A DNA stretch of 64,000 nucleotides from Rapana venosa (Eukaryota; Mollusca; Gastropoda; Neogastropoda; Muricidae). Position numbers and translations under genes: made by a program. The DNA is taken from positions 45,070,212 to 45,134,211 of the forward strand of contig CM054141.1 in assembly GCA_028751875.1 (NCBI GenBank), written 5' to 3'. Shown piece after piece: positions 23,331-34,547 of the stretch (within the stretch, counting starts at the first letter, position 1; every line of letters begins with the position of its first letter). The notes under the pieces are model-generated. The model was not told the origin of the DNA and did not search any database. It worked only from the letters and a program-made list of their open reading frames with translations.

Positions 23331-23639
23331 TGTGTACGTGTATGTGTGAATTTGAAAGTCTGTATTATATAACTGCAAACACTTTGAGAACAGAAAATTT
23401 AGCAGATAGAGCATCTAAAGATGTATTGGCTAACTGCAACCACTTTGAGAATAAAGCTCTAACGATATGCTACAGTTATGATGGCCAAAGCTGTGATAGC
23501 AGCCTGAACAAAGCTTACACTGTCGAAATAATTATCAGTAGAATTTTTTGTCTCATTTAGTGTGGTATTCCTGTCCTACTGCTTCCGCGCTTCTCATCTC
23601 GATCTCCCCACCCAAGCCAATCCAGCCACGCCATGTTGC

Positions 23640-24382
23640 ATTTTCGAGGTCAGAAATCTTCAGGGAACTCATCAATGTTAGGCTGGCATGAGGCCACCAG
23701 CTAGAAGGAACCAATATAGCAGTTTGGTCATTTTGGGGGTGTTCAGTGGTGCCTGTTTTGAGCTAACGTACGCAGAACACCACCTGCTAAGCCCCCTACT
23801 GATAAAAATGATATCGTAGTCGTGGTGGAAAACAAAACCAGACAACCACCCAGGTTGATGTCTACCACAAAGTCCTTGCAACATACTTCTTCTGTGAACC
23901 TCCGGCTCCGAAGGCTTTGGCCCTAGCTCACCACTGACATATAGGATTATACGAAATTGAGGCCACGGTAAGGTCAGAGCAGCTGAGACCCTCGAATTAG
24001 TGACAGTTTTCTTTCATTGCCTGATGATCAATGGTGATGAGAATGATGGAATGATACTGCTATGGAAGAGCACCTGATTTGAGACCACTTGTCAATTCTG
24101 TAATCTGTGCTTCTTATTATATCTCGGCATCTAACGGGCCCGAGAGATACAGACACCTGCAGTGTTGGTCAGGTAATTTGAACAACACTCTCAAAATCAC
24201 ATCCGCAAAGAGGACTATACTCAACTGTGTGGTCCCAATCTTCCCAAAGAGCCTTTAACAATCTCACTCCGGGAAGGAGACGGCTGGAGTCCAACAAGAC
24301 AACTGTTACATTTATGGGATTTGAACCCACGACCTTACAACCAGGAACCCATCGTACTAACCATTGCACCACGGCGACTGAT
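23640..24382 (-). mobile_element. repeat C, copy 2 (best preserved, tRNA head intact)
   Basis: The minus-strand 5' end is a clear tRNA-like head. The A box is CCGTGGTGCAATGGTTAG (complement of 24,357-24,374) and the B box is GGTTCAAATCC (complement of 24,317-24,327). The body continues about 650 bp and shares ordered words with 15.95-16.61 and 62.60-62.99 kb. It would be an RNA polymerase III-type retroposon with an unusually long body, or a SINE joined to another repeat. It is present only in the left arm. I know no family name for it. Confidence 0.75.
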
Positions 24383-24389
24383 AACATTA

Positions 24390-26400
24390 ACAGTACTATC
24401 GGCGACTAAGTTGGGATGAATACCATAATTATCTGTCTTCAGTGTATTTCGTGGCTTTTTTGTTTTACTTACAGAACACTTTATCAGAGAAAAAGGGTAA
24501 CACTTATGTAATTATTATACAAATTATGAGAAAATGCCCAATTCTTTGTGAAACTTTATTGCTAGAAAAATAATCTGTATCTCTTTTATTTATTTTATGA
24601 CATACTATAGCACTTTTTTTTAAAAAGAAAAGAAAGATCAGTCAGTGCCCGCCTCTTTTTTTGTTGGTGCATTTTGTATTTAGCCTTCCAGTTCAAGAGG
24701 CTTCTTTATATCTACCAGCGATTGATAGGCCTTTAAAATTTTCTTTGAGATAAGGGTCAGTGAACCGTTTTGCTAGACGTGCCACAACGCTGATAATATT
24801 CTCATATTTTTCTCTTTCATCCTAGATAACTGCAACGTGAAATTTTGTTTCATTATTTATTGGTTGGACTTTTTATTTTCGTCAGCGTTTCGTGTGTTTG
24901 AGCTTGACCGTTTTAAGTTTTTGGGACGCGACGATGATGAAGTTGATGGTGGGGTTGTTTTTTTTTCCAGCGTGTGTTCTGTTCTCATGATGTCAGGTTA
25001 GGCGTGGTTTCCCCGGCAATATCCATATGTTTTCCCGACCACGGAAAAGAGGTTCTGACCAATACTAAGATAAAACTGTAAAATTCATGGATATGAATAT
25101 TTTTAGTCGAAGTTAAACAAAGTGCCTTTATAATATGATTATTTTCCAGTGACGTCAGACCTAGCCCATTGAATATACACCAGTTTTGAACAGATCTTTG
25201 GTCTGAAAAATTTACTGCCCACATTATAGCATTTGAAACAAACTCAGCTGTAGAGATGCCAATTTATCGGTAGAGTTCATGCTTTTAATCGGATATGATG
25301 GTGTGTTGGTGGATTTGCGGACTTTATACACTTTAGCCTCATGAACGGGCTTTATTATATCTTTAAAGCCCAGTCTTTAAGGACTTAGAAGTGTTTAAGG
25401 CATGGACGATAAAGACTAAAGCATAATCTTTTCACAGAGTGGGACTTTACAATGTCATACATTTCACATGTTTCGCGCCTTGTAACATTTCCCTTTTTCC
25501 AGGCTCTTATTCATCTTTTCTTCTTCTTCCTTCCTTATTCTTCTTCCTCTACATACTTGCCCATACAAGACAGGTAGTCCAACGTTGTGGGCGAAGTACT
25601 CAGCCCGCTTCGGCGACGTCACCAATCTCTTAAGTTTCTTCTGCAAATTCACCAGGGAAAACATCGTTGAGGATTTACTCAGAATCCCTAGCAACTATAG
25701 TCACGCAAATTTCCGCGTTTGAAAAATTCAGGCTGATTTCTTTGATGACTGCATATTGTCGCAGTGCAATGCCGTCCTTTCTCTTTGTGGTGTATTTTGT
25801 TGCTGTTTTGTTTCCTTATAAGAATGGCCCTTTATAGAGAGTTTGTCCAGGGCTACTCTCTTGTGACCGTACACATCAAATCTTGATTGCCCTGTCATTT
25901 AAAAGACTACATATCAGACCGCTACTCACAATGAAGTGGAGGAGACAATAGTCAAACCGCGGAAAGTTTGCAGTTGTTCGGTTATAACAATGGATACTGC
26001 ACCTGCAAAACTATTCAAAATGTACATTTCAAAAACAAAATGTGGCTACAACACCTTGGGAATGTAAAATAGCTTAAAACAAATTGAATAACAGCAAGCT
26101 CCTTAATGAGTTTAAAACATGCCTGTTAGAGTCTATCCAGGTTTATCCTTTAGCATCTATAAGTACGTCTAGTCCTGGTCATTGCAAGAAGCCATTTCAG
26201 GTTTCATGAGGACTTGAAATACCACCAGTTGTCCTCCATTTGGCAAAGAACTGCAGGTGTCCAATAACGCCGTACATGGAGTGGCTGGATGCTGGAACGT
26301 CGCAATGTTTTCTAGGTGCTTGGTTTTACCATAGCTACTACGGCGATCCTGAAACGTTTTTATGAAGCGTTTACCACCATGTGTTGCGGCAATATTTGTG
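24390..26400. other. left-arm DNA without recognised genes or repeats
   Basis: About 2 kb of ordinary-composition sequence with no long frame of coding character, SINE box or tandem array. No convincing right-arm partner found. Confidence 0.45.
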
Positions 26401-26403
26401 GAA

Positions 26404-26755
26404 GGACGGTGGCAGGATGGTTAAGACGTTTGCCTGCCAACAAGTAAATCGTGAGGTTCTGGGTTCGATTCCCAGCCTCGCCCTTTCTTCCCAGTTTGAC
26501 AAAAAAATCGAACTGAATGTCAAAGTCCTTCGGATGAGACTATAAACCGAGGCCCCGTGTGCGAACGCATGCAGAACATCTTGCGCACACGTTAAATCCT
26601 GTTCCGCTGTTCGAAAGAGTAGGCCATTGTGTGCCGGTGGGAACAGATGACAAAATTAAAAAACCGCATACACACGCATTAAAAAAAAAGCGCTTTGATT
26701 TGTAGCTTTACAAGATTCAGCGCTATATAAATTCCATACATTATTAATATGCTTC
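26404..26755 (+). mobile_element. SINE, head 2 + central domain + tail B
   Basis: Seen: a tRNA-like head different from that at 2117. The A box region is GGTGGCAGGATGGTTAAG and the perfect B box GGTTCGATTCC lies at 26,462-26,472. The distance between the boxes is long, as in tRNAs with an extended variable arm (Leu/Ser type). The central domain starts at AAGTCCTTCGGATGAGACTA and runs to CATACACACGC with few changes from the head-1 copies. It then joins AAAGCGCTTTGATTTGTAGC, TTTACAAGATTCAGCGCTAT, ATAAATTCCATACATTATTA. The tail-A sequence is absent. Same domain, different head and tail: a mosaic SINE subfamily. The head cannot be a working tRNA because its two ends do not pair. Confidence 0.9.
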
Positions 26756-27185
26756 CATAATTTGTCTCAAGTTTCAGCGCCAGATGAGAAAGTATGGACA
26801 CAGTATTTCTCATGGTGTCGGTCCTTAATAACCACGGCAGTTTGCATTCCCCTTTATTTCTATAAGTAGACTGGAAATATAACATTGGAAACAGATATCG
26901 CAATGAAAGTCCATACCTCTTATTCATTCATACATATTTCGTATGTAAAGTGCATGCTTTCGGTTTTTCTTTTACTGTAGTGCTGGTTTTTTTTCTCAAG
27001 CTAATATTAGAAGAACCTGAAAAAGTGTCCAGTTTCTCTAATTTTGGAAGGAAGGGCTAGTAAATCATGATTTTCAAATTGTGAAACATCATCTCCATTT
27101 TTATGTTTGGAGGATATTTTGTTTGCATGCTGTAAATATAAAAAATGTTTTGAACAAGCCAGCATTGTTGTTTTTTTAACACCAA
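26756..27185. other. left-arm DNA, nothing recognised
   Basis: AT-rich. No gene. A partner in the right arm is doubtful here. Confidence 0.4.
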
Positions 27186-27189
27186 AGAA

Positions 27190-28299
27190 TAACTACAGTG
27201 ATATTAATTTGTGACAGTGGTTATACTTTGCTACTAAAAACAGTAGAATTTGTACTTTTAAATCTCTGGTGTTGAAAACAGAACTGGCTGCCGACAGAAA
27301 GTAGCATCTGAATTTTCAATGTTAAAGAATAAACTAATAGAAAACTGTTCTGACATATACCGAATGTATATAGAGCTACATGCAACTAAGAACGTAGGCT
27401 ATCCAGTACAACAAGGTGCCAAGAACAACATTCAAACATAAAGCTGTCAATGATCCAAACAGTAGCACGTTGATTATTTCGCGTTCTTGTCTAAAAGTGC
27501 ATGAAAAACGTATTAGCCAGTGTAAAGGTTATTCAGTCAAAGATAAGGCGTAATGAAGCACAAGCAAAGTAAGTTGAATGCTCAGCCATTGTCTCCTCTG
27601 TATATATGTCCTAGATAGCATCGTTATGAATCGACCCCTAACACTGTACCTTCTGAAATATTGACAGTGCCTTGTGGGCTGAGAGCGCTGAACAAAAGGA
27701 CTTGTGTGTTGACTCAGCGCTCCCATCGATGATACTTTTGTTTCAGCAAGTTGATTCAAGTTTTTCCTGGAGAGAAAAAGTGGTCGTCACATTGTATTTT
27801 CAAAAGGTTTCAGGTATTTTGCAGACGTATCTTGTTCATTCAAGCTTTCTAGAAAGTGCAACAGGAAGACAATCTGATAGATGAATAGATGCATAATATA
27901 CGACAGAGAGAGACTGATGGACAGCCATCCAGACAGATAGACAAGCAGGCAGAAAGATACAGACAGAAAGACAGGCTTCAAGACTGAAAGAGACCTTAAA
28001 GGTGGTAAGAGAAAAAAGAAAAAGAGAGGATCTACGAGAATGGAGGGAAAAAATTCTCCTTTCAAAACACCATTGCCCCAGGCAGAATGGTAGCCGTTGG
28101 CTAACTTCGATCAGCCGTGGAGGGTGCCCAGAATATTCAATCGTAATTTCCGGTAGAAAGCCTGCACCCCCTCCCCCCCCCCCCCCCTCCTCCGGCAAAT
28201 ATTGCCACCCATGGCGCGATCTGGATTTACACCTCTCTGATTTATTCCTCGTGGTGTTTTTCGTTGTGTACCATACTTTCCCCATCTGTAAGAGTAACA

Positions 28300-28350
<51 letters not shown>

Positions 28351-28700
28351 ATTGTCCGAATTAAAGGACAATCCACCAGGTCAAATCAATATACAGGCCT
28401 GACAGTGCATTAAGGCCTCTTGTGTAAGATCCAGCAAGCACGTAAAAATCCCCAGTTTATGTCAACGTTACCATGTTCCCCAAAAATGAAAATGCCCACC
28501 ATGCACCCAACGTTTCAACAGCGCTTCAAAGCCATGTCAGTGTCATTCTTGCCTATGCACTACGATATGCCAATTCTATCAATAATCAAACAGTGCCTCA
28601 TTCCTACCAACATTCAACACTCATGCCACTTCCATAAATATCGTGACTGGCTGTCAAACCCTTTCCAAGAGATTGCTTTGGTTTCACTTTTTCACTGCTC
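27190..28700 (+). repeat. largest matched arm block B8 (left copy)
   Basis: About 1.5 kb whose reverse complement is 49.91-51.51 kb. It includes GCCTTGTGGGCTGAGAGCGC and AAGTTTTTCCTGGAGAG. It also includes a Pu/Py-rich stretch, a CAG microsatellite, and the CCGAATTAAAGG to CAATATACAGGCCTG segment. Identity reaches about 88% around 27,664-27,760. No conserved reading frame spans it. Confidence 0.85.
28303..28348. repeat. (CAG)n trinucleotide repeat
   Basis: About 15 uninterrupted units, inside block B8. The inverted partner at 50,219-50,347 is (TTG)n followed by about 23 CTG units, so repeat length and purity differ between arms. Confidence 0.95.
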
Positions 28701-29091
28701 ATTTAGTTAGCGGTGGGACCAAAGAACTATAGCGTAACATTTGACAAACAAGGTAGTTTAGTTTGTGGGATTTGTTTAATCTACAACGTGGTCACATTAA
28801 GAAACAATTAAAACAAACCCTGCTTTAGCTTCTTGAAAAGAAAACAAATCAAAAGCAAACTGGTGTGCAAAAAGAGAGAAAACAAAAGAAAGAGAAGAAA
28901 TGTGTGGCAGAACAAAAAGAAGATAATAATATCGAGCATGTTACAGTAGTGTTCAATGATTGTGGTACAGTCATTTGAAAATGAAACAAAACACCCCAGT
29001 TTACTGGAGTGACACAGATTACTCAACCAAGTGAATGACGATCACATAGAAAGGGGGAGAGGGTGCGAATAAGGATGAGAAACGTAGATGG

Positions 29092-29116
29092 GTGGGTGGG
29101 GGGGGGGGGGGGGGAG
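29092..29116. repeat. poly-G patch
   Basis: A GGGTG step followed by about 18 G. The matching place in the right arm (49,010-49,025) has CCTCCCTCCCCCCCGCCCCCC, consistent with the inverted pairing. Confidence 0.8.
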
Positions 29117-29763
29117 CACTTTGCCTGATTTGTGCGAAGTTCTGTAGCCCTTTGTTCACAGCTTTCCACCCCACACTTAAAATTGTATAACTGACCTCTG
29201 GGTTTATGGGAGTGTTTTCATGTCAGGTGATTAGCCCAGAATGCTACCATGAATTATTGACTCTTGTTTGTCAGATACCAGAAAATTGCATATAGAGTTG
29301 AGGTTAACTGTAGTTTGTCACTTTGTCACCATTAGCGTCAATGTGTGTGCGCGCTAGTAGTCAGTCAGTCATTATGTCAGTTAAGGTACTTAATGAGACT
29401 GGGTCTAAGTCCCTCACTCCTGCCTTTGCTATAAACAATTAACATATTCTGCAACATTCTCAACTCTCTTTCATTTTACGTAGTTTTGGTTTATTTATAA
29501 TATTTTAGTTCACCACGGTTCATTTTCTTTCATGATTGTTTCTTATACCACTATGGTTTCAGATTTTGATACAGATTTACTTGTATAGATTTTCGATTTA
29601 GAGGATAAATATAGACCTTGAGTTGCCAGACATTAGTGCACAAACATTAAACGTTGTTTGTTTGTTTTAAAGTTAACTGTTTTAGGAAAACTTGGTATTG
29701 CTGTGTAAATTGATGTTAAATCATGGGTTTTTAACTCACACCGCGCCCAGAATGAGCCAAGAA

Positions 29764-29990
29764 CGACTCCACTCTCCCCAAAAGTCCTTCGGATGAGACT
29801 ATAAACCGAGGCCCCGTGTGCGAACGCACGCAGAACATCTTGCGCACACGTTAAATCCTGGTCCGTTTTTCAAAAGAGTAGGCTATTGTGTCCCGGTGGG
29901 ACCAGATGACAGAATTTAGAAAACCGCATACACATGGGGACTGGATGTTTAAAAAAACACATGTATGCTTATTCCATTATCCTCGATATG
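29764..29990 (+). mobile_element. 5'-truncated SINE, central domain + tail A
   Basis: Begins in the linker (GACTCCACTCTCCCC), has the complete central domain, and ends TGCTTATTCCATTATCCTCG. No tRNA-like head and so no promoter. Left arm only. Confidence 0.85.
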
Positions 29991-30110
29991 GAAGAACAAA
30001 TAAGAAAAAAAAAACACAAAGTAAAAGATATAAAGCGTATAGGTACTTCAGACACGCAATGACATCAAGCAAAACAATGAGGCTAATCAAATAAATGTCT
30101 TCCACAGGGG

Positions 30111-30390
30111 ACGGGATAGCTCAGTGGTCGGAGCACTCGCTTTCCCCCAGCCAAGCTAAGCAGCGTCGAGCGTGGTTATAATTTGGATAGATGACCATTT
30201 GCGCACCTTGGCTTTAGTACAGTCTCCCAGTTCACCCAGCTGTAAATGGGTACCTGCCTCTTTAGCGTCAGGGAAGGTAGAGCAGCGACGGCGAGATCGG
30301 CGCCGCCCTCAGTATGCTGGCCCCTAGAGAAGTGAGGTCTCTGACGCCTCCGCTCCCCTACGACCTTACAGGTTATGGGAAACCCGTCCA
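30111..30390 (+). mobile_element. chimeric SINE: tRNA-like A box joined to 5S rRNA-like block
   Basis: Seen: it opens with GGGATAGCTCAGTGGTCGG (30,114-30,131), a canonical tRNA 5' half with A box. After 21 bases comes AAGCTAAGCAGCGTCGAGC (30,153 on) and TGGTTATAATTTGGATAGAT, GACC to 30,196. This matches the 3' part of metazoan 5S rRNA at roughly 36 of 44 positions from memory. No tRNA B box follows. The body has TTCACCCAGCTGTAAATGGG, TACCTGCC, and GTCTCTGACGCC to about 30,390. Known: 5S-derived SINEs (SINE3 type) normally start with the 5S promoter. Here the 5S part sits behind a tRNA-type start. A 5'-truncated relative is at 12.49-12.69 kb. Confidence 0.75.
30153..30196 (+). promoter_or_regulatory. 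5S rRNA-like internal control region
   Basis: Covers the 5S A-box-like element AAGCTAAGCAGCGTC, the intermediate element region, and the C-box-like TTGGATAGATGACC. These are the TFIIIA-binding parts of the 5S internal promoter, with a handful of substitutions. Whether it is still active is unknown. Confidence 0.6.
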
Positions 30391-30784
30391 TTGCGAACGA
30401 ATCAACTTTTGAATAGACTCAGACAATTGTGATAATGCAGTCTTTTTAGACCAAAGTAAAAGGGAGAGTGTTGATTTTCGAGCAACTTTTAATGAATATA
30501 AGAGAATAAGAAAGCAACTAAAATGATTAAGTAAAACCAATCAGAGTGCACAGAACATTTGGCATAATCTGGGCAGAAAGATGCGTTGTACCATATCAAA
30601 GTGACATAACTTCTAGAAGTTTGTGGTACTTACTCAAAATATTTACGTTGTTCCGCCATAAATTCAACATATCATTTGGTGAAGAAACAAATCTGAAAAA
30701 ATCAAAACAACAAAAACGAAAATTTAATCCTGTTTAGCGATGTTCACTGATGTGAAGTCTTATTTATTTTATATTTTATATTAT

Positions 30785-30995
30785 TCTTTTATATCGAGGA
30801 TAATGGAATAAGCACTTATGTGCTTTTTTACATCCAGTCCCCGTGTGTATGCGGTTTTGTGAATTCTGTCATATGTTCCCACCGGCACTCAATGGCCTAC
30901 TCTTACGAAAAGCGGAAATGGATTTAACGTGTACGCAAGGTGTTCTGCGTGCGTTCGCACACGGGGCCTCGGTTTGTAGTCTCATCCGAAGTCTT
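30785..30995 (-). mobile_element. 5'-truncated SINE, central domain + tail A
   Basis: The plus strand reads TTTTATATCGAGGATAATGG, AATAAGCACTTATGTGC, CCAGTCCCCGTGTGTATGCG, then the reverse central domain ending GTAGTCTCATCCGAAG. Third SINE within 1.2 kb. Head absent. Confidence 0.85.
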
Positions 30996-31289
30996 GATTT
31001 TTATGTAAACAAGCACAGTAACGATGTTAGGATATTCTTACGATTTCTTTTAAATTAAGCAATGTATCCAAGATACTTCCGGAGGGACAATATTCATCGT
31101 CTTTCACTTGGAGTGTACAGAAGTGACCAAAATCCAAGACAACAGACTTTATTCCCCGGGAACTCGAATTTCAAGGGGGAGTTTCTTTTCATTCTTATGT
31201 GTTGCGCAAATGTGTGTCTGGTCGAGCACAACACAAAAGTTGCATAAGAGTTTGCGTTAGGTTTTTGTGTGTGTTTTCCTCTTTTTCCA

Positions 31290-31540
31290 ATAGCTTCAGT
31301 TTAGCCCTGCCATTGATGATGAATGAGCTTCTTTCACCCAGACCATTTGGTTTCCTAATCCATCCTTTCAGCTTCCCAACTCGCCATCAGTCATCTTTTC
31401 GCATGCACATCCCAAGCCATGCGTGCAAATTTGCATTCCCTGTTTCAGTCTTTCAATGCTAGGAAGAAAATGCACAGGTGCGGACACACATGCATGCGGA
31501 TAGATACATCTGTATATGCATACGTGTAGGTGGATGCACA
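31290..31540 (+). repeat. innermost matched arm block B10 (left copy)
   Basis: Reverse-complement partner of 46.20-46.45 kb. Shared words include GCTTCAGTTTAGCCCTGCCA, GATGAATGAGCTTCTTTC, CCATTTGGTTTCCTAATCC and CCCAAGCCATGCGTGCAA, continuing into GATAGATACATCTG. The arms stop matching soon after, in CA/GT-rich sequence. Confidence 0.85.
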
Positions 31541-31544
31541 AACA

Positions 31545-31780
31545 CACACTGGCACACAAGACAGACAGACGGGCGCATGCATATACGTATGCGCAGGCAC
31601 GCGCACACGAGCGCACGCATGCACGCACACACGTGCGCGTGCACACGCACACAAACACATACACGCATGCACACAAATACAATAGTTATATACACATATG
31701 TGCATAAAAATAGATGACAGACAGCCTCCAGTCTGTGCTTCTGTCTGTTGTGTGTGTGTGTGTGTGTGTGTGTGTCGCAT

Positions 31781-31870
<90 letters not shown>
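31545..31870. repeat. imperfect (CA)n then (GT)n tracts
   Basis: CA/CG alternation at 31,545-31,680, 60 bases of unique sequence, then GT to 31,870. The inverted orientation allows fold-back. All frames here are repeat translations. Confidence 0.85.
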
Positions 31871-31872
<2 letters not shown>

Positions 31873-32001
31873 GGTGGTTATGATGTTACACTTATCTACC
31901 TCTGTAATCCCGACAGTATCGGTAGTCACGTTATTTTTGTGATTAGATTTTAAATCTTGCTGACTATATTTGTGCTTAGATTTGATCCGGGTATGTGCAC
32001 G

Positions 32002-32002
<1 letters not shown>

Positions 32003-32084
<82 letters not shown>

Positions 32085-32108
32085 AACACACACACACCTA
32101 AACACACA

Positions 32109-32170
<62 letters not shown>

Positions 32171-32228
32171 AACACACACACCTAAACACACACACACACA
32201 CACACACACTCTCTCTCTCTCTCTCTCT

Positions 32229-32276
<48 letters not shown>
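32003..32276. repeat. long (CA)n with CCTAAA interruptions, then (CT)n
   Basis: About 200 bp of CA broken four times by ACCTAAACACAC steps (about 32,081, 32,096, 32,166 and 32,181), then CT to 32,276. Confidence 0.9.
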
Positions 32277-32278
<2 letters not shown>

Positions 32279-32363
32279 TTCTCGCTATTCTGACATGATG
32301 GTTATGACATGTGTCTATTATCTTGTATGTGAGGAAATGTCATGCGAATGGATATGTATCCAG

Positions 32364-32461
32364 GATGTGTGTGTGTGTGTGATGTGTGTGAGTGTGTATG
32401 TGTGTGAGAGAGTGGGTATGTGTGTGTGGTGTGCGTGCGTGCGTGCGTGTCTATGCGTGCG

Positions 32462-32504
<43 letters not shown>

Positions 32505-32510
32505 CGCACT
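32364..32510. repeat. imperfect (GT)n
   Basis: GT with GA and GC steps, ending in about 18 pure units. Confidence 0.9.
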
Positions 32511-32519
32511 CGTATTTAT

Positions 32520-32825
32520 CCTGGACTTTTGGGGGAGTGTTGTTTATTTAGGGGAGGGGGTGTTGGGAAGGGGAGTTTTTTCTTGTTTAATTGGTTTTGT
32601 TTATTCATTTGATTTTTGATTTCTTGATTTTTTGAATTATTGAATGGGAGATTGAGTGAAATATTTAATTGTTATTTGAAATCATCTTGTTTATTGATTA
32701 ATTGATTTATTCATGCTTGTTTTCAATTTTTCCCCATGAGGGCCTGGTGTAAAGAAGCCTCTGCTTATCCATTTACCCTCATTAAAATATTCGAGTTCGA
32801 GTTCTCTCTCTCTCTCTAGCTCTCT
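32520..32825. other. T-rich non-coding DNA
   Basis: TTGATT-rich sequence with a short (CT)n at 32,803-32,826. No gene seen. Confidence 0.5.
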
Positions 32826-32829
32826 CTGT

Positions 32830-33090
32830 GTCCCCTTCCCTCATCCATATTTGTACAGGTATGGTTCTGTTTCAATAACCCACCAAATGCTGACATGAAT
32901 TACTGGATCTGTAATATGTATATTTGAAATTAAGGCACTGGCTATTCTGTACTTGAAGCTAACCTGGGAAATTATTAGTTTTCCCACTTTTAATTCACCA
33001 GGCACCACGGCCAAGATTCAAACCCACAGCATTATGAGCGCGTGGGGTTGAAGTCAAATGGTCCTAACCTCTCGGCTTTAGCACATGTCT
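32830..33090 (-). mobile_element. tRNA-headed retroposon, separate family
   Basis: On the minus strand, AAAGCCGAGAGGTTAGGAC (complement of about 33,062-33,080) resembles an A box and GGTTTGAATC (complement of 33,015-33,024) a B box. The boxes are far apart, as in Leu/Ser-type tRNAs. The body toward 32,830 shows no match to the other SINEs here. The 3' limit is not defined. Confidence 0.5.
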
Positions 33091-33099
33091 CTTGATAAC

Positions 33100-34480
33100 A
33101 CTCCATTTAAAAGAGAAGTCCATTAAAACAATGCTTGTGCGTATCCTTTCTCTTTTTTTCTTAATTGGTAGGGGGGTGGGGGGGGGGGGGGTGAGGGGAC
33201 GGGAGAGATCTCGAGTGATGATGAAATTTAATTTGGATTTTGTAATGCATACGTATACAAGAAAGTTTAAGATCTAGTATACTATCTGTAATTCTGTTCA
33301 GAGGAATTATCATTTATGTCAATGGAACTTAAGCTGTAGGATAGTACATGTGCATGCATGATTACATGCACACACACATACACACAAGCATGCACACACA
33401 TACACACACACAAACACGCGCACATACACACACATGTACACGGATGAAGACACAGAGTATAAATCACAGACACAGGCAAAGACAGTGACTGAGAAAGATG
33501 GAGAGACTGGAAAAAACAGGGTGGATCATCAATCATGGGTATTTAGGACACCTTAAATGCTAGTCATTACCACTTACCACCCAACTACTCCACAAGATAA
33601 CAATCAGAAACTCACCAGACATGTCACACAAGCTTTACACACACTCCAGGACATTGAATCAAACCACCAGAAAACAAAATAATGAAAAAAACCAGCCTTT
33701 AAGCTGGGCATTGTCGGTAGCCGTCATTTGATGTAACCCAGTCGAGAAACCTAAGACAGGCAGGGAGGTGGTATTGCTGATAGCCAATCACAGGCTGTGT
33801 CTTTGGGTACAAAGCATGACGAAGCGATGAACAGCTTCCGGTCTCGTGCAGTCAGGCGCAGCGTCCTTTGCCTTCCACAGGCACCATGACGAATGGAGCT
33901 TGGGCTGTTGTTTACCCTGCGTGCTGGAATTTAGGAAGGTCCTCCACTGGCACTTTGGCAATTTTCCTAAGCAGGCTTTTCCTGTTTGTAATGCAGTCTC
34001 AGGTAGGGGGTAAGAAGGATCTTGGCTAACAAGAGATAATGAATTTATCAGGATGGCTTTTGTGCCAATCCAGGTTCTTGAGTGTGTGCCATTTAAGGTT
34101 GTTATATATGCCAGTTGTCCAGGTTATCATGTTCTTGAAATGTTCTGTTGTCCTGTTGTTGTTGTTGCTGTTGTTGGGTGTTTCACAATATAACACCCTG
34201 GGGGACCATCCATACTATGCACTCTGTCTCACTCATCACAAATGGGAGTCACTGTGAGATGATCGTACAGACACACTGGATGAGAAGCTTGCATGTACAA
34301 TTAATAGACACCCATTTTCTGGCTTCAGAGGATTTTTTATTTCTAGAATGTGATATGGGTGTGTATTGTTTTTGTGTGTCTGTTTCTGTCTGTTTACATG
34401 TCTGTGCGTTTGTATGCATAGGTGCGCACACGCATGCGTGGGCACATTCGTGTGTGTATGTTTTTTGCGTGCGTAGGAGC
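33100..34480. other. central spacer, non-coding, with small repeats
   Basis: Poly-G at 33,170-33,192, CA/TA alternation at 33,368-33,440, and TTG/CTG steps at 34,150-34,175. The 33,540-34,030 stretch is unique, of balanced composition, with an AGCCAATCAC (CCAAT-like) word near 33,781. I see no promoter or exon that I can defend. Confidence 0.45.
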
Positions 34481-34481
34481 A

Positions 34482-34526
34482 ATCGTGTGTGTGTGTGTGT
34501 CTGTGTCTGTGTGTGTGTGTGTGTTT
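34482..34526. repeat. (GT)n microsatellite
   Basis: About 22 units with CT interruptions, just upstream of the SINE tail. Confidence 0.9.
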
Positions 34527-34547
34527 TATTTATTTATTTTATTTTAT

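Larger units (their letters stand above)
11240..31690 (+). repeat. left arm of a ~50 kb imperfect inverted duplication
   Basis: Blocks of this arm match the reverse complement of blocks in 46.0-61.9 kb, in strictly inverse order. Left to right pairs are: 11.25-11.44 to 61.74-61.89 (weak); 11.81-12.14 to 61.24-61.57; 12.88-13.53 to 60.39-60.98; 13.96-14.18 to 58.34-58.55; 19.24-19.64 to 56.85-57.25; 21.13-21.70 to 55.31-55.83; 22.34-22.67 to 54.34-54.66; 27.19-28.70 to 49.91-51.51; 29.09-29.48 to 48.63-49.05; 31.29-31.54 to 46.20-46.45. By eye the best parts are about 85-88% identical, for example 27,664-27,760, and others about 80%. The arm is longer than its partner because it holds extra SINEs and two copies of repeat C. 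I did not compute an alignment, so block edges are approximate. Confidence 0.85.

Noticed and set aside
24310..24382. Functional tRNA gene on the minus strand
   Set aside because: The boxes are present but no complete cloverleaf closes, and the sequence continues into repeat C.
26404..26480. Functional tRNA gene with long variable arm
   Set aside because: The A and B boxes are good but the two ends do not form an acceptor stem, and the sequence continues into the SINE core. It is a SINE head.
28100..28371. Poly-Ser/Ala/Cys protein from the CAG tract
   Set aside because: All three frames of the triplet repeat are open. The flanks show no coding signature and the inverted copy at 50.2-50.4 kb has different frames.
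30153..30196. 5S rRNA gene
   Set aside because: Only the 3'-central part of 5S is present, with several substitutions, inside a dispersed repeat.
32081..32185. Interstitial telomeric repeat
   Set aside because: CCTAAA appears singly within CA DNA, never as tandem TTAGGG/CCCTAA.
33700..33900. Promoter with a CCAAT box
   Set aside because: A single AGCCAATCAC word without TATA, CpG island or downstream exon is not enough.
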